From contig CM034613.1 of assembly GCA_020091685.1 (NCBI GenBank), forward strand, positions 7,060,864 through 7,124,863: a stretch of DNA of 64,000 bases, given 5' to 3'. Both the position numbers and the translations under genes were made by a program. The notes beneath the pieces were generated by a model, which saw only the letters and a list, made by a program, of their open reading frames with translations, ran no database searches and had not been told where the DNA came from. The stretch is from Lutjanus erythropterus (Eukaryota > Chordata > Actinopteri > Lutjaniformes > Lutjanidae). Positions 54,526-64,000 of the stretch are shown here, in pieces. Each line of letters begins with the position of its first letter. Within the stretch, counting starts at the first letter, position 1.

Positions 54526-56910
54526 AGCTGGTTAATATTTGAAGCTGCTGTGTCTAAGGCTTGAGTGTTCACTTTACCTTGACATGTAGTAGGTGGAGGA
54601 GTATTCTGTATGTATAAGGTACGCCCAGCTTATTTCTGCTCTATAATAGGTGTACTTTAAGGTGATTTCATTCTATGTGACACAGCTTGTTAAAATCCAG
54701 CTTGCAGGCACTGGTGAAACGTCATCGTTTTTGTAGGAACAGCAATTTGTAAGATATAAACATTTTTCCCATTTCTCAGTCCATATGCAACCTATGAGCC
54801 TATCAGTCAAGCTAACTCCAGCTGAGGGGCAACTAAACAGAAATTACTACAGTAGAGTTTGATTTTTTACTCGCTACAGTGAATAGTTCCACTCTGAAAT
54901 GTTTCTGAAATGACACAGGATTGTTTTTTTCCATTTGCCTTAATATCTTCACTCTTTGAAATTGTCAGTTTTATTTCCCAGCTGTCCTTGCTGCTTGAAC
55001 CCTTATTATTTTGGATGTCTTAATGATCCAAGTCCCTCTTGAGTATCTGTCAGTATCAAACTCTAAATGTTGATTAAATATTATCTGTCTAATTAAAATG
55101 ATTGAAATAAGAGTTGTAATAAACTGCTACTAAATCTAAAAAGTTGGGTTGAATGTTGGTTGGGTTGTTTGACTTTGATTTGCTATGCAAGCATCAAATG
55201 TCAAGCTGCATCTTTTTGGTTGTATCTCTGTAAAAAAAAAAAAAGGGGGGGTAGGGTTAAAAACTGGAAAATGGCTAACACCAAAAATAAGCATTTTTTT
55301 CCATTGTTCACACAACACAGGAAACATACGGCAGTGGCGAATTAAGAAACGACTGACACGTCTCTGCATCATTGGAGCACTGACAAAAGGTAGGGCCAGC
55401 TCAACTTTGATTTGTAGCCCATCACGCCCAACACAGCGACAATGCCAGCTTCCACTGAAAATGACCTGTAGCCTGATGCTTTGTCGCCGGTAACCTGGCC
55501 ATCAACAAAACAGCATAAGATTTTGGTAGAGTTAACTGTCAGACAGCCAGGTAGCTTCTGATGACAGCATGTCCATTACGTTACGTTGTAGGCTTGTCTC
55601 TCTCATTAGCCATTGTGGTCCCACTTGGACAGTGCTGACGTAATAATCCAGATTTTAATTCCTAAATATCAAACATGTCCGCCCTGACGGGTCTTTGAGG
55701 AGGTTGGGAGGTTTAAGACTGAATCTGTAAACCCCTCACATTACCAGATTATCTGGGCTGGACATCATTAACGACCCAGATCAGATTTCTCCTCCAATTT
55801 TTGGCAAGGATGAATCGGATAAATTGGCCCAAAACTCTAGTAGTTTGAGCCTGGCTTTACACACTTTTTCTGGAACGTTCTGTAACGTTTCACAGTAGTC
55901 TTCAAAAACTTGTTGAGACTTGTTCAGTATTGTAACATATCACTGTGTACAGAAACTAGGAACTCACCATATGTGAGAACTTGTTTTCATGTGACCACAG
56001 TTTCATTCTTAGGCTCCATTTGCTGAAGAAGATGCTGTCGAGAGCTAAAGAAAAATGTACAAAACAACATGCAACATGTTATCTTAACAGTAACATTATC
56101 AATGCCTATTAAGGGACTGGTACTGGAAACTAGCTTTGGCAGTAAATATGCACTGGACACTGCTTATGTAACTGACATTGTTTTTCTGTACTTGTCTCTT
56201 ACAAACAACCTAATAAACTAAACTAACTAAAGTCTTTTTGAATGATTTTGCCTACATTTGCTATAATAGCAGAAAAAATATTCTTAATAATATAAAAAAC
56301 TAAGCTATTTTCATTGCATGTCAATGGAGAAATTACTAATTCCTCCTCTAACAGGCCTATATATACGCTTATATATTTAGATTTAATTTTGCACTTACAG
56401 TTTTCTACTTCTTGTAATAGAATTAATCCCCTCATTAAAACATGGCTATATGTTAATGCATAATGTGTGAGCATGTCTGAGAGAGTGTGTGGAAGTATGT
56501 GTGTATGCATTGACTAATGCAGAGATACTGTCATTGAGGGTACAAGGGCATCGCTAAAAGCCCTCTTTATGCAAATGGAGCGGAGATGACAGTGTGTATG
56601 TGTCACAGGCAGGACATATCTCATAATGATAACTTATCTCAGCCAGCAGATACGCCTGATATGGAATATGAGAGACACACCGACACCAGACTGTGCCTCC
56701 CCTCTCCTCTCCACTCCGCTCCACGCACACATAAATGCACACAATTACCCATGAGCCCCCTCTCCTCCATTCTGTCTCTCCGCCTCTCACTGTTACATGG
56801 AGCGCTCATTAACAAATTTATTAATGGCCTCTTAATTATGTCTGCTTATCTTCTTCTAAAGCACCGGCACTGCCCCCAGACTCCAATCTCAGCTTAGCCA
56901 CACGCTTCTG
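54526..56910. other. Non-coding, no gene seen
   Basis: A mixed A-run/G-run occurs at 55232-55251. Text at 55640-55860 may be old repeat debris. Short open frames have no recognisable features. Confidence 0.45.
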
Positions 56911-57414
56911 AATAAAGGTGCTAACGAGAACCATAAAGGGTTCTTCAGCTTGTCCCCATAGGAGAACCACTTTTGGTTGGAAGCCCTTTCAGAGAGTTCT
57001 ACCTAGAACCCAACATGAAGGCTTATACTTAAAATCATCAGTGAAAGGTTCCACCCAGGGTTTTCTGCAAAGAACCTTTTTATATTCCCAGGGTTTTGTC
57101 TAGAACACACCCAGGGCGTTCTAATAAAAACCTTTTTATATTGGGTTTTAGCTGGAACCCAACCAGGGTGTTCTACCGAGGACCCTTTTGCATAATGGTA
57201 CAAATAACCATTGACGAAAGAGTTCTTCAAAGATTTCAACAATTCTTCAAGATCTCGTTCTACCAGAAAGTGTTCTTTGGATGAAAAAGGTTCTTAATGA
57301 AATCCTCAGTTTTACAAAGAACCCTTGACAAACCCTTGCCTCATAAAAGGGTTCTACAGAAGCAAATGGTTCAGGGTAGAACGTCAGCCGTTCTGCAACC
57401 CTCATTTCTAAAAG
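56911..57414. mobile_element. GGTTCT/AGAACC element, copy 2
   Basis: Starts AATAAAGGTGCTAACGAGAA and is collinear with 47852-48805 but shorter, with fewer internal ~60-bp units. Shared pieces include CATAAAGGGTTCTTC, AGAACACACCCAG, TTCTTAATG, TTTTACAAAGAACCCTT and GGGTTCTACAGAAGCAAATG. It ends with CTCATTTCTAAAAGTACAC directly before a CA array, as copy 1 does. Confidence 0.8.
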
Positions 57415-57415
57415 T

Positions 57416-57609
57416 ACACATACACACACACACACACATACACACACACAGTATGCACATATTTACATTCTCACATGCTATATATACATAACTTATGTAT
57501 GTGTACATATACCCAGTGCTGAAATCTTCATTACAAACACCCCCACACACACACACACACACACAGACACACACACACACACACACACAGACACACGCAC
57601 ACACACACT
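57416..57609. repeat. Interrupted (AC)n microsatellites
   Basis: An AC/ATAC array at 57416-57450 is followed by about 90 bp of AT-rich DNA and a longer interrupted AC array with AGAC variants at 57543-57609. Confidence 0.93.
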
Positions 57610-57689
57610 GAATTACTGGCATTTTTCAGACTAAATTATCTGATGAAGGCTCCTATGAGAGTCATGAATTGACTTCAGCTTCTTTCATT

Positions 57690-58085
57690 CTTTGACTCCC
57701 CCTCTCCCCCGTCTCACCCTCTCTTTCTTGACATAATTGAGCTCTGCTGCTGGCTTCATCTTTCCCAGGCCTATCTCCTCCCTCCTTCCCTCCGTCGCTC
57801 TTTACCTTCTCCTGGTATTTTTTTTTTCAATTATCTTTCCCCCCTCCATCTTCCTATTCCTTCCCTCGTTCATCCCCTCTCTATCAGTCCATCTCTGACC
57901 CTCTTACCCCCCTCCTTGCATCCACCCACCTGCCTCCTCTCCTCCTTATCCTCCCATCTCCCTATCGCACCATCTCTTCCTCACCACTTTAGAGCTGCTT
58001 TTAGTTCTTGCTTCCTCTTCCCTATCTGTCCATCTCCCTCTCTGGCTCTCCAAGATATATCTGCCTGCTCCTTCCTTCCTTAACT
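57690..58085. repeat. Pyrimidine-rich low-complexity tract
   Basis: About 400 bp of CT-rich plus strand with many CCTCC, TCTCC and CTTCC words. Confidence 0.7.
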
Positions 58086-58329
58086 CCAATACCTTCTTAC
58101 CTCCCTTTCTTCTCTATCCAACTGAGTCATCAGCTCCAGCAGAGCTGTATCAGGACTTTTTTTAAGCAAATTGTGTAGTGAATTAAAAACACTTTGACAG
58201 TTTTTCCTTTTATCTTCACAATTCTCCCATGAATATCTGTCTAAAAATGATTTTACATCACCAATTTCCCTTCCCATTCTAACTAATTCTAAACCGACTG
58301 TTACTTTTCAGTGATGTATTAAGTTGTGC
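58086..58329. other. Non-coding, no gene seen
   Basis: A 65-codon minus-strand open frame overlaps here but has no recognisable features. Confidence 0.45.
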
Positions 58330-59420
58330 ACGCACCGTAAAAATAACATTTGTTTTAACTTATAAAAGTTAGTGTCTGGGCTGCCTTAATGTCAAGTGGA
58401 TTCAATTCAAAAAGGCAAGTTGAGGTTATTTTTTATAAATGATTGGTTTTTCAAAACAATTAATTCATTGTTTGAATTGTGTGCAATAAATTCATTCGAC
58501 TCACTTCAAGTCAATAGACTTACATTAGAACAACACACTTCTGAGGATTGAAGTATTCTAAATAAATGCAAGAAATTTTGAGTTGAATTCACTTAAATAA
58601 ACAAAGAAACTAAACTAAATTAATATACTCAACACCATAAAACACCATTTTGCTCACTTAAGTTCCTTGTTAACATCTTGCACACAAAACTTTGACTTAC
58701 TAGTTAGTTTAAAGTCTTATTGGAGTTTTGTAAAACCAGCTGACTTAAGTTAAATGAACCTGGGAAAACATGTTCAAGGAACTCAATATATAAAACTGAA
58801 CAAACAACTCTTCAATCACACTGACAAACATTACACAAACAAACAAAAATTGATTTCTGTTAGTATGAGGATAAATGCCCATGAAAAACACAGCAAATAT
58901 CCATTATATAGATTTTCTTCAAACTATAAAAAAGGGTCTCCACGGAGCTTGAACAGTCACAGAGTCCATTCTAGGAAGTATGCTAATATAATAAGCATTC
59001 ACTGTAAAAATAAACATTGCGTTGACTCATTTTTACTAAATTGTGTGCATTGTTAGAACAATTAGAGTTATTTTGTTAAGAAAGCAAAACATTTTTGTGT
59101 GAGGGTTAGGGTTACCATAACACTGCAACTCTTGTTGTAGTCAGGTAGTTTTATTGTGTTAATTAAACACAAATTATTCATTTTATTGAACAAGAAACCG
59201 ATTTAATGATAAATGAACATAAAAGCATTTAAATATTTTCATATATTAACTCATTCAACTATATTTACCTGATTGGTTTGTTAATTGGTCTTGAAGTAAT
59301 TATTAGCTTCATAAATTTTAGTAAAATAACTAAAAAATGCAAACTTGTTGACTTACCATAGCGTTTGTCAAGTTTTCATGTCATTTTGACATTACTGAAC
59401 ATTATTTAACTGTATTTTAA
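58330..59420. mobile_element. Cluster of CACTGTAAAAA-type MITE relics
   Basis: CACCGTAAAAATAAC at 58334 opens a stretch with TTAATGTCAAGTGGATTCAA, CAAGTTGAGGTTATTTT, CACTTCAAGTCAATAGAC and TTGAGTTGAATTCACTTAAA, related in style to the elements at 53308-54133. A second start, CACTGTAAAAATAAACATTG, occurs at 59000. Ends are eroded; at least two overlapping or nested insertions are likely. No coding capacity. Confidence 0.5.
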
Positions 59421-61187
59421 TTCACTGTATACCCATACAAAAACATTTCTGCAAACACATCCTTTTAGCGGGAGTATGTACCCATGATGCCTTGCTGCAG
59501 CCTGATACATAGGCTGTCATGGCAAACAGACAAGAACATTGGGACTAAACAGTAAGTTTAGGTTTCTGTTCTGGTTGTGCTTTTATATCTCCCAAACCCA
59601 AATAGAGATGTCCTGATATCACAGCTGTTTAAAGTTAAAACCCTCCAAAACTCTCTGGCTCAACTGGAGTTGACAAAAAGTCGATACCCTCCAAAGGCTC
59701 CCACTTTGTAAAAGAGACACCTGCAAAATCCAGACATGGCAAGCTGCAACCAAAATAGACTTTCATCTGACCGCTGAAATACTGAAGCCATGCGTCTCAA
59801 AAGTTTAAACATATGCAGAAATGTCATCGGTCTTCTTATTATTGAAATGTAAGACGTCATTTATAAATACTCATGTCTTTGTCTTTTGTAGACCTCCTTA
59901 CCTGTGGCATCCCGTTTATATCTCTCTTCATCCCTCCTTTCTCCTCCTCCTTTCTCCTGGTTACCTCAAGCTAGAGGTCAGACTTCAGTATTTCCTTGTC
60001 TGCTCTAATCACACCATCTCCCAATTCACTTTTAGTCCCAGAGGGAGAGCGGGTGGGCGGGTTGCTTTGCTTCACTATGCACATTTCTCTGTGAATTATT
60101 TACATACACGCACTTCTTTTAATAAATTCTGTGGTTTTCTTTTTTCCCACACATCTTCTTGTTGTAACTAAGAAAAATGGCAAGTGTTTGTGTAAATGGG
60201 CCTCAGTTTGTGGATGTGTTTTTTATGTAAATCACAATGTCTCAAAGGGATGAATGGAAATGGCAAATGGTGATGAACTTTCCTTGCTTTAGTGATAGTG
60301 TGTGATTAAAAAATCAATGCATTTACATTCCTTTAAAACAAAACTGTATCTTATGGCAACTTTTCAAAAATATACCAATTTGAAGAGTTAATTCAGTATG
60401 TTGACTTACAACAACCAGTACAGAAGTCTTATCCATAATTGTCACTATTTTTCGGGTTATTTTTTTTCCACATAGATGTGGCCAGATCGTTAGCAATGTA
60501 TGAAGCTATCTTGATTGGTCAGTTCTTTCTTAGTGACTAATTGCTAAAGCAAGCTTTTAAATTAAAGAATAAATCTGATTTGTACAAGTTTTTCTTCAAA
60601 TTAGTTTTTCTTTGTAACTTAAGTAGCTAGCCATGTGCTTAGCTGTATTTAAAAAATGGCCTGAATTGTCTATGGCAATAAATGTTGGAAATGCAAAATA
60701 AAAACAATGCGGCAGACAGTAATAATACTTTTACTAAATAAAATCAAAATAATGCGATATATAATTAATATGTAATAATACAATATGTAAATATCGTTAT
60801 GTCCAGTTCAGTATAGGAACATATTTTATTTGGATATTGCAATATTCCATATTACTTTTATCATTGATGTTGGAAGCGATTCTGCTGTGTTGAATCAAGC
60901 AATTGCACTTGTGGCAGCCTCTATAATATGTTAGTAGTAGCGTCCGTTTATCTTAAAACACATCAATGGATAGAGAAACCAAGTATTCTAATGTTGTTTT
61001 AGCCTGTAGGGCTTGGAATTTAATATTATGTTGCACTGCATTCAAGTTGGCTGATCCACCATGCATGCAGTACAATTCACTGCAGGATTTTTGCTAAATG
61101 TACGGGGAACAATCAAAACAGGTGGAAACATGGTGTAAAGATGAATCATATATAGGCATACAACCTGAAAACATACTGCATTCCACT
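59421..61187. other. Non-coding AT-rich DNA
   Basis: No gene seen. Open frames are short; CT-rich piece at 59920-59960. Confidence 0.5.
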
Positions 61188-61634
61188 AGGGATGTTCCTA
61201 ACAACTAGTTTGGCTGTCAATTAAATGGAAATTTACATTTAGACTTGTCAACTACTCTTAAAGTAAAATAAAATACACTGGAATGTGGCTAGCGTTAGCA
61301 GTGCTAGCCGCAGCAGCCTGCTCTCCTTGCAGGTTATCGTCCACACGCCTGTCCTCAATGTGGTTACAAGTGGTTATAAGCCAGTTTATTCTGACACAGC
61401 CTACATACTACCTTATTTTCATTTTCTAGATGAAAATACTGCCAAGTCTTGCTGGTTAAGATGTCATCTTTGTCCCACTTTTCACTTCAGTAGTTTGTAT
61501 CTGGGCTGCAACAGTTAACAGATGTTGTACATAAATTTTTAAATGAAAATTATTAATCATTAGTGTAATTGACTAGTATTTCTGGTGCTGACTAACTAAA
61601 ATTAAATCAACAAGACGACCAATCATGCATGCCT
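61188..61634. mobile_element. Probable hAT-like non-autonomous element (447 bp)
   Basis: Starts AGGGATGTTCCTAACAACTA and ends GACCAATCATGCATGCCT, short matching inverted ends (AGGGATG/AGGCATG). Sub-terminal ACTAG..TGTCAA and GACTAGT..TGACTAAC words are familiar from fish repeats of this type. Both flanks carry CCACT (61183-61187 and 61635-61639), which could be a short or eroded target duplication. A 77-codon open frame (61285-61518) has no recognisable domain. Confidence 0.5.
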
Positions 61635-61639
61635 CCACT

Positions 61640-62340
61640 TATTAACAGTCATTGTTACAGTACTACTAAATGTCTTCTAACAGTTCAGCATTTTTAATTC
61701 TCCATCAGTGTTTGCATTAAGTCACAGTCCACAACATTAACAGGATTCAAGTAAATATCAGGTCCCACCTGCATGTCACTGACAAAAACTATGCTGCTGA
61801 AAATAATATAAGGGGCAGAGATATTACCTGTCATTCTTTATTCATTGCAAATCGTCCCACAAATCTTCCAAATTTAACCACAAAATAGAGTTACTGTTTG
61901 TCCATGCCCTCTAGAATGACACATTTTGTCACAAATCTCTGAAAAATCCAGGTTTTATGATATGTACTATAGTCAAGGTTTGGTTAGGTTTAGGTACAGA
62001 AGTGATTTAGTTGATTCTAAGGATACAACAAGGTTTAGGTTACAAAAAGTACTTTGTTGAGGTTAGGGGGCCTTCATCATTATGGTTACAATTAAAATCC
62101 TGTGGTTGAGGTTATGGATGGATTATGGGCTAATATTTTGTGACACTAATATATATTACATTTTGCTTTAGCTGGGTCTGAATAAAGCTTTTTCAGTTTG
62201 CTTATTTAATGAAAACTGAGGGCAGCTTCAAGAATAAAAAAATAGGATATTAGATTCAGGGGAAAATAGTGACGAAGGCCTTCCTGAAAGCAATTTAAAC
62301 TCTCATAAGGGCTGATGGACGCAAGCAATAGATTAAATAG
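61640..62340. repeat. Non-coding with GGTTAGGTTTAGG-type repeat
   Basis: At 61975-62110 several imperfect units of GGTTTAGGTTACA/GGTTTGGTTAGG/TTGAGGTTAGGG occur, a teleost minisatellite-like repeat; similar fragments lie at 35935-35990 and 46386-46405. The rest is featureless. Confidence 0.55.
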
Positions 62341-62572
62341 ATCCCTCTCTCTCTCTCTCTCCCTCTTGCTCCTTCCTCTCTGTCACTGCCGGGGTGCTAA
62401 GATGGCGTCCTGCCACAAAGTCCGTGTTCTCGGGAGCTGAGGCTTTGGCACAGCCCTTCCTGCTGGAAGCGAACGGGCTGAGGAGTTTAGCTCGGGGACT
62501 TCAGGAGTCAGGCTGCTCACAGGGAGATCATGAGCCGAGTCGAGAACGTACAAGAGAATCACACAAATCAAA
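62341..62572. other. CT microsatellite and GC-rich block
   Basis: A (CT)n run at 62343-62364 precedes a GC-rich block (62385-62560) holding GGGTGCTAAGATGGCGTCC and several CpGs. The ATG at 62402 opens a frame of only about a dozen codons (MASCHKVRVLGS), so a start codon is not supported unless a splice follows. Overlapping frames on both strands have no recognisable domain. It may be a conserved element or a first-exon-like sequence. Confidence 0.3.
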
Positions 62573-63279
62573 CACTTTACAGTACTGTAGCATGTACTGA
62601 AAATTAGAGAAAACTAGACATAATATGTTCTTTATAGGACAGTATTAGACCCCCATTAGACTTTATTAGAGGGTAATTAGGTAACCATTACAACAGAGCT
62701 GTACTGTCAACTAAAGTTATTATTTACCTGTTACTGGACTTTCTGAGACTGTAATTAGGTAAAAATTACAACAGAACTCCAGTGTCAACTATAGAGTTCA
62801 ACTGTTCTTAGATTTTCTCAGAGGGTAGTTAAGGACACATTACAACAGAACTGTACTGTAATTTTAAGTGTATTTTTTTCCCACAGTGTTTGACTCTGAG
62901 AGGGTAATTAGGGACACAGTATGATAGAAATGTATTGTAAAATAAAGTGTATTATTTCCCACTGTTCTTAGATTTTCTTAGAGGATAATAAGGGACACAC
63001 TATAACAGAACTGTATTTTATATTAAAGTGACATTAAATAATTAGAAGGATAATTTGTGCATGAGTGACTGCACAGACTTTACACCATAGGCAGTTACAC
63101 TTTAGTTTACAGTGCAGTTCGGTTGCAATGTGCCCCTAATTATTCTCTAATGAATAAAAGTCTAATAAGGCTCCAATAAGTTGTCTAAAACTGTCTAAAA
63201 AGAACTTTTTTTTGTTTTTATCTAATTAAATAGTAACTATAGCTTGTTATGTCTTATTAGTGTACTGTAAGATAAAGTG
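62573..63279. mobile_element. DNA-transposon-like element with five tandem units and an inverted unit
   Basis: The left end CACTTTACAGTACTG and right end CAGTAC(complement)..TAAGATAAAGTG are inverted: the right end read on the minus strand is CACTTTATCTTACAGTAC. Five units of 74-81 bp start at 62659, 62737, 62811, 62892 and 62971, each with GACT/GATTTTCT..AGAGGGTAATTAGG, ACA..ATTACAACAGAACTG and a TACTGT..AAAGTG piece. A sixth unit is inverted at about 63090-63180 (GTTCGGTTGCAATGTG, CCCCTAATTATTCTCTAATG). No target duplication and no coding capacity were found. Confidence 0.7.
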
Positions 63280-64000
63280 GGTCCCGGCTCTCTAAATTCA
63301 GCCACATCCATTTTCAGCTTTTGAAAAGCTCTACCTCTCTGTCACCAGTATCTATGCACCTCAATCTTCTAGCAAAGTAAAATTGATAAATTCATACCAC
63401 AAACACTCTTGACATTGAAAAATGTGCAACTAATCCCGCGATGCTTCAATGTAAAATGAGGGTTTCTTGGATTTGGTTTCACTCAAATATGCTGCCTGTT
63501 ACGGTGTGTACATTTAACACCTGGTGTAAGCAGTGTCTTAAGGTTAGAATCAGATGTTCTGCAGTAAGACATGTGGAAATGATGAGCCTCAATTTAAGTG
63601 TGTGACATGAATTTGTGATAGAAACTGAGCTGAATAAGTTATATCATCTGGTTTCATTATAAGGATTTAATGCTTCTGCCCTCCATCTCAGCATGTCCTT
63701 AAATGGATTACATGAACCACACCGAACATGAATACATATGTTAATATATCCATTTATGCATGGAGCGTGAATTAAAGGCAAGAGCGATAGATGTTCTGTA
63801 GATATGAGTCATCGTGGTTAGACGGCATCACGGGTTTGAATCTGTCTTGTGACCTTTTGAATGTCAGCACCCGGCCGCCACTCCATCCCGTCACTTACCA
63901 CTTCAGAACATCTAATAAAGCTGAAATGGTTCAAAAATAATGATGATAAATATCTGTGAATGGCTGTCCTTCATGGCCCGATGGCCTTAAGGGGCTTTCA
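63280..64000. other. Non-coding; right end may hold a conserved element
   Basis: The piece 63700-63910 is repeat-free with words such as GAATACATATGTTAATATAT and GTTTGAATCTGTCTTGTGAC and resembles enhancer-type intronic DNA. No exon is called. Confidence 0.4.

Noticed and set aside
63889-63950. A 22-bp micro-exon on the minus strand between a TTTCAG acceptor and a GTAAGT donor
   Set aside because: Signals this short arise easily by chance and nothing else supports it; transcript junctions would be needed.
13847-64000. FHF exon 1 (any isoform) upstream of the exon at 13736
   Set aside because: No minus-strand block resembling the known alternative first exons was recognised; a transcript alignment would be decisive.

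Overview
This is 64 kb of vertebrate nuclear DNA, almost certainly from a ray-finned (teleost, probably percomorph) fish. The evidence is the overall AT-rich, gene-poor texture, the many (CA/GT)n arrays, and a set of interspersed repeats that I recognise as typical of teleost genomes. These include the GGTTCT/AGAACC minisatellite element, CACTGTAAAAA-ended MITEs, hAT-type elements ending in TTTGGGAACCCCTG, CAAGTC-rich elements and LINE 3' tails ending in GATTCT. Recognition of these families is from memory and no database was searched.

Only one protein-coding exon can be supported firmly. It lies on the minus strand at 13736-13846 and is the 111-bp second exon of a fibroblast growth factor homologous factor (FHF: fgf11/12/13/14 group, best resembling fgf11 or fgf14). 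It has a clean acceptor and donor. No other FHF exon was recognised. If that is right, 1-13735 is downstream intron (plus whatever follows) and 13847-64000 is part of a very long intron 1 or upstream sequence, as expected for FHF genes. All other long open frames run through simple repeats or pyrimidine/purine-rich tracts and look accidental. Two weak coding traces are noted: a truncated RecQ-like helicase remnant (19930-20097, plus) and an exon-like open block with good splice signals (39178-39305, plus).

The rest is a mosaic of mobile-element debris. LTR-type: a solo LTR at 37887-38455 (5-bp duplication AAGGT), a solo LTR at 52241-52616 (CCGAC), and a collapsed element at 41743-42597 (GCATC) that keeps a full 5' LTR, a tRNA-Pro-like primer binding site and only the last 48 bp of the 3' LTR. 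hAT-type: 8661-9080, its relative 16654-17205, 27877-28414 (perfect 8-bp duplication), and probable ones at 6676-7139 and 61188-61634. Foldback elements flanked by TTAA: 30511-31137 and a degraded relative at 10410-10943. Paired families: the GGTTCT element (47852-48805 and 56911-57414), the CACTGT MITE (53308-53683 and about 53740-54133), and a 62573-63279 element with five tandem ~78-bp units plus an inverted unit.

Several GC-richer, repeat-free blocks (26180-26480, 47641-47850, 49110-49500, 62380-62572) look like candidate conserved non-coding elements, which would fit a developmental or neuronal gene intron. No RNA gene, CRISPR array, operon or novel multi-gene system is present; the unusual content is in repeat architecture.
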